DNA from: Paralithodes platypus
Taxonomy: Eukaryota; Arthropoda; Malacostraca; Decapoda; Lithodidae
Length of the DNA stretch: 64,000 nucleotides
Assembly (NCBI GenBank): GCA_032716605.1
Contig: CM064501.1
Span: 21,162,734-21,226,733, forward strand
Reading direction: 5' to 3'
This document shows, one piece after another, positions 63,870-64,000 of the stretch. The notes beneath the pieces were generated by a model. The model was not told the origin of the DNA. It searched no databases and saw only the letters and a list, made by a program, of their open reading frames with translations. A program made the position numbers and the translations under genes. The stretch's first letter is position 1; the number at the start of each line of letters is the position of its first letter.

Positions 63870-64000
63870 ATAATAAACGAGGAACTAAAATAACACTAGC
63901 TTTATTATACAGACCCCCATCTCAATCAGTGCAAACTGACAGTGAAATTTATGAACAAATTGCAGAAATAACTAACATACAAGATACCGTAATTCTTGGA

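Larger units (their letters stand above)
59700..64000 (+). mobile_element. CR1-like LINE copy C, running off the window
   Basis: Same family as copy A. Its 5' UTR shares TTTTGACTGATAAACGTTTG and neighbouring sequence with 34.55-34.75 kb, so its 5' end lies near 59700. It contains tandem 5' UTR repeats, an intact ORF1 (61681-62679) and ORF2 to at least 64000. Three MITEs interrupt it: 60315-60802, 62847-63292, 63453-63869. Length to ORF1 without the MITE is about 1.5 kb, close to copy A. Confidence 0.84.
62680..64000 (+). pseudogene. CR1-like copy C ORF2, endonuclease split by two MITEs
   Basis: Pieces at 62680-62850, 63293-63452 and 63870-64000. They read KVFYVNARSIRNKFSDLEE and IIGITESWL (Asn and Glu of the endonuclease), then TEDRDFLAEYTHPGYTMFEK and RINRNGGVLFFIKESLNPV, then ALLYRPPSQSVQTDSEIYEQ and DTVILG at the window end. 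The RT would lie beyond 64000. Both interruptions are at TTAA or a TTAA-like site. Confidence 0.85.

Overview
This is a eukaryotic, repeat-dominated window, most likely from a decapod crustacean or another large-genome arthropod. That assignment is an inference from three things: several invertebrate-type LINE lineages, very long (TA)n arrays, and a CR1-like element with an AACATAAG-repeat tail. Nothing looks prokaryotic. Almost every long reading frame is transposable-element coding sequence, mostly broken. The one piece of a likely host gene is a first exon of a D-amino-acid/D-aspartate oxidase (20505-20701, minus), with two decayed copies beside it.

Layout. 0-5 kb: a CR1-like LINE fragment split by a TTAA-flanked MITE, then a near-complete RTE-like LINE (1368-4791) with a 7-bp target duplication and a CR1-like 3' end inserted in its RT. 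5-12 kb: two minus-strand Jockey-type LINEs, each bounded by (TA)n. 12-20 kb: AT-rich sequence with a 10 x 40-bp minisatellite, a second RTE-like LINE (about 15.6-18.3 kb) and a MITE. 20-25 kb: the oxidase exon cluster, LINE remnants, a 74-bp minisatellite interrupted by a 304-bp tandem duplication carrying tRNA-like sequences, and a MITE. 25-44.7 kb: one Jockey-type LINE cut into three blocks by (a) a ~7.8-kb element with ~300-bp inverted ends and an unrecognised ~895-codon minus-strand frame, and (b) a CR1-like LINE, itself interrupted by a second CR1-like LINE on the other strand and by MITEs. 44.7-49 kb: 3' pieces of the Jockey and RTE families set in (TA)n tracts, one with a perfect 41-bp fold-back. 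49.5-55 kb: a decayed Ty3/gypsy LTR element. 55-59 kb: Penelope-like, Jockey-type, gypsy and PIF/Harbinger remnants. 59-64 kb: a third CR1-like LINE with an intact SGNH-esterase ORF1 and three MITEs, running off the window.

How the parts relate. The CR1-like elements have the expected two-ORF plan: ORF1 with a zinc ribbon and SGNH hydrolase domain, ORF2 with endonuclease and reverse transcriptase. The RTE and Jockey types show endonuclease-RT frames. Ten non-autonomous elements sit exactly at TTAA, seven of them inside CR1-like LINE sequence, which points to repeated piggyBac-type activity. No piggyBac transposase is visible here. The nesting gives a relative chronology: Jockey type oldest, then the inverted-repeat element and the first CR1-like LINE, then the second CR1-like LINE, then MITEs.
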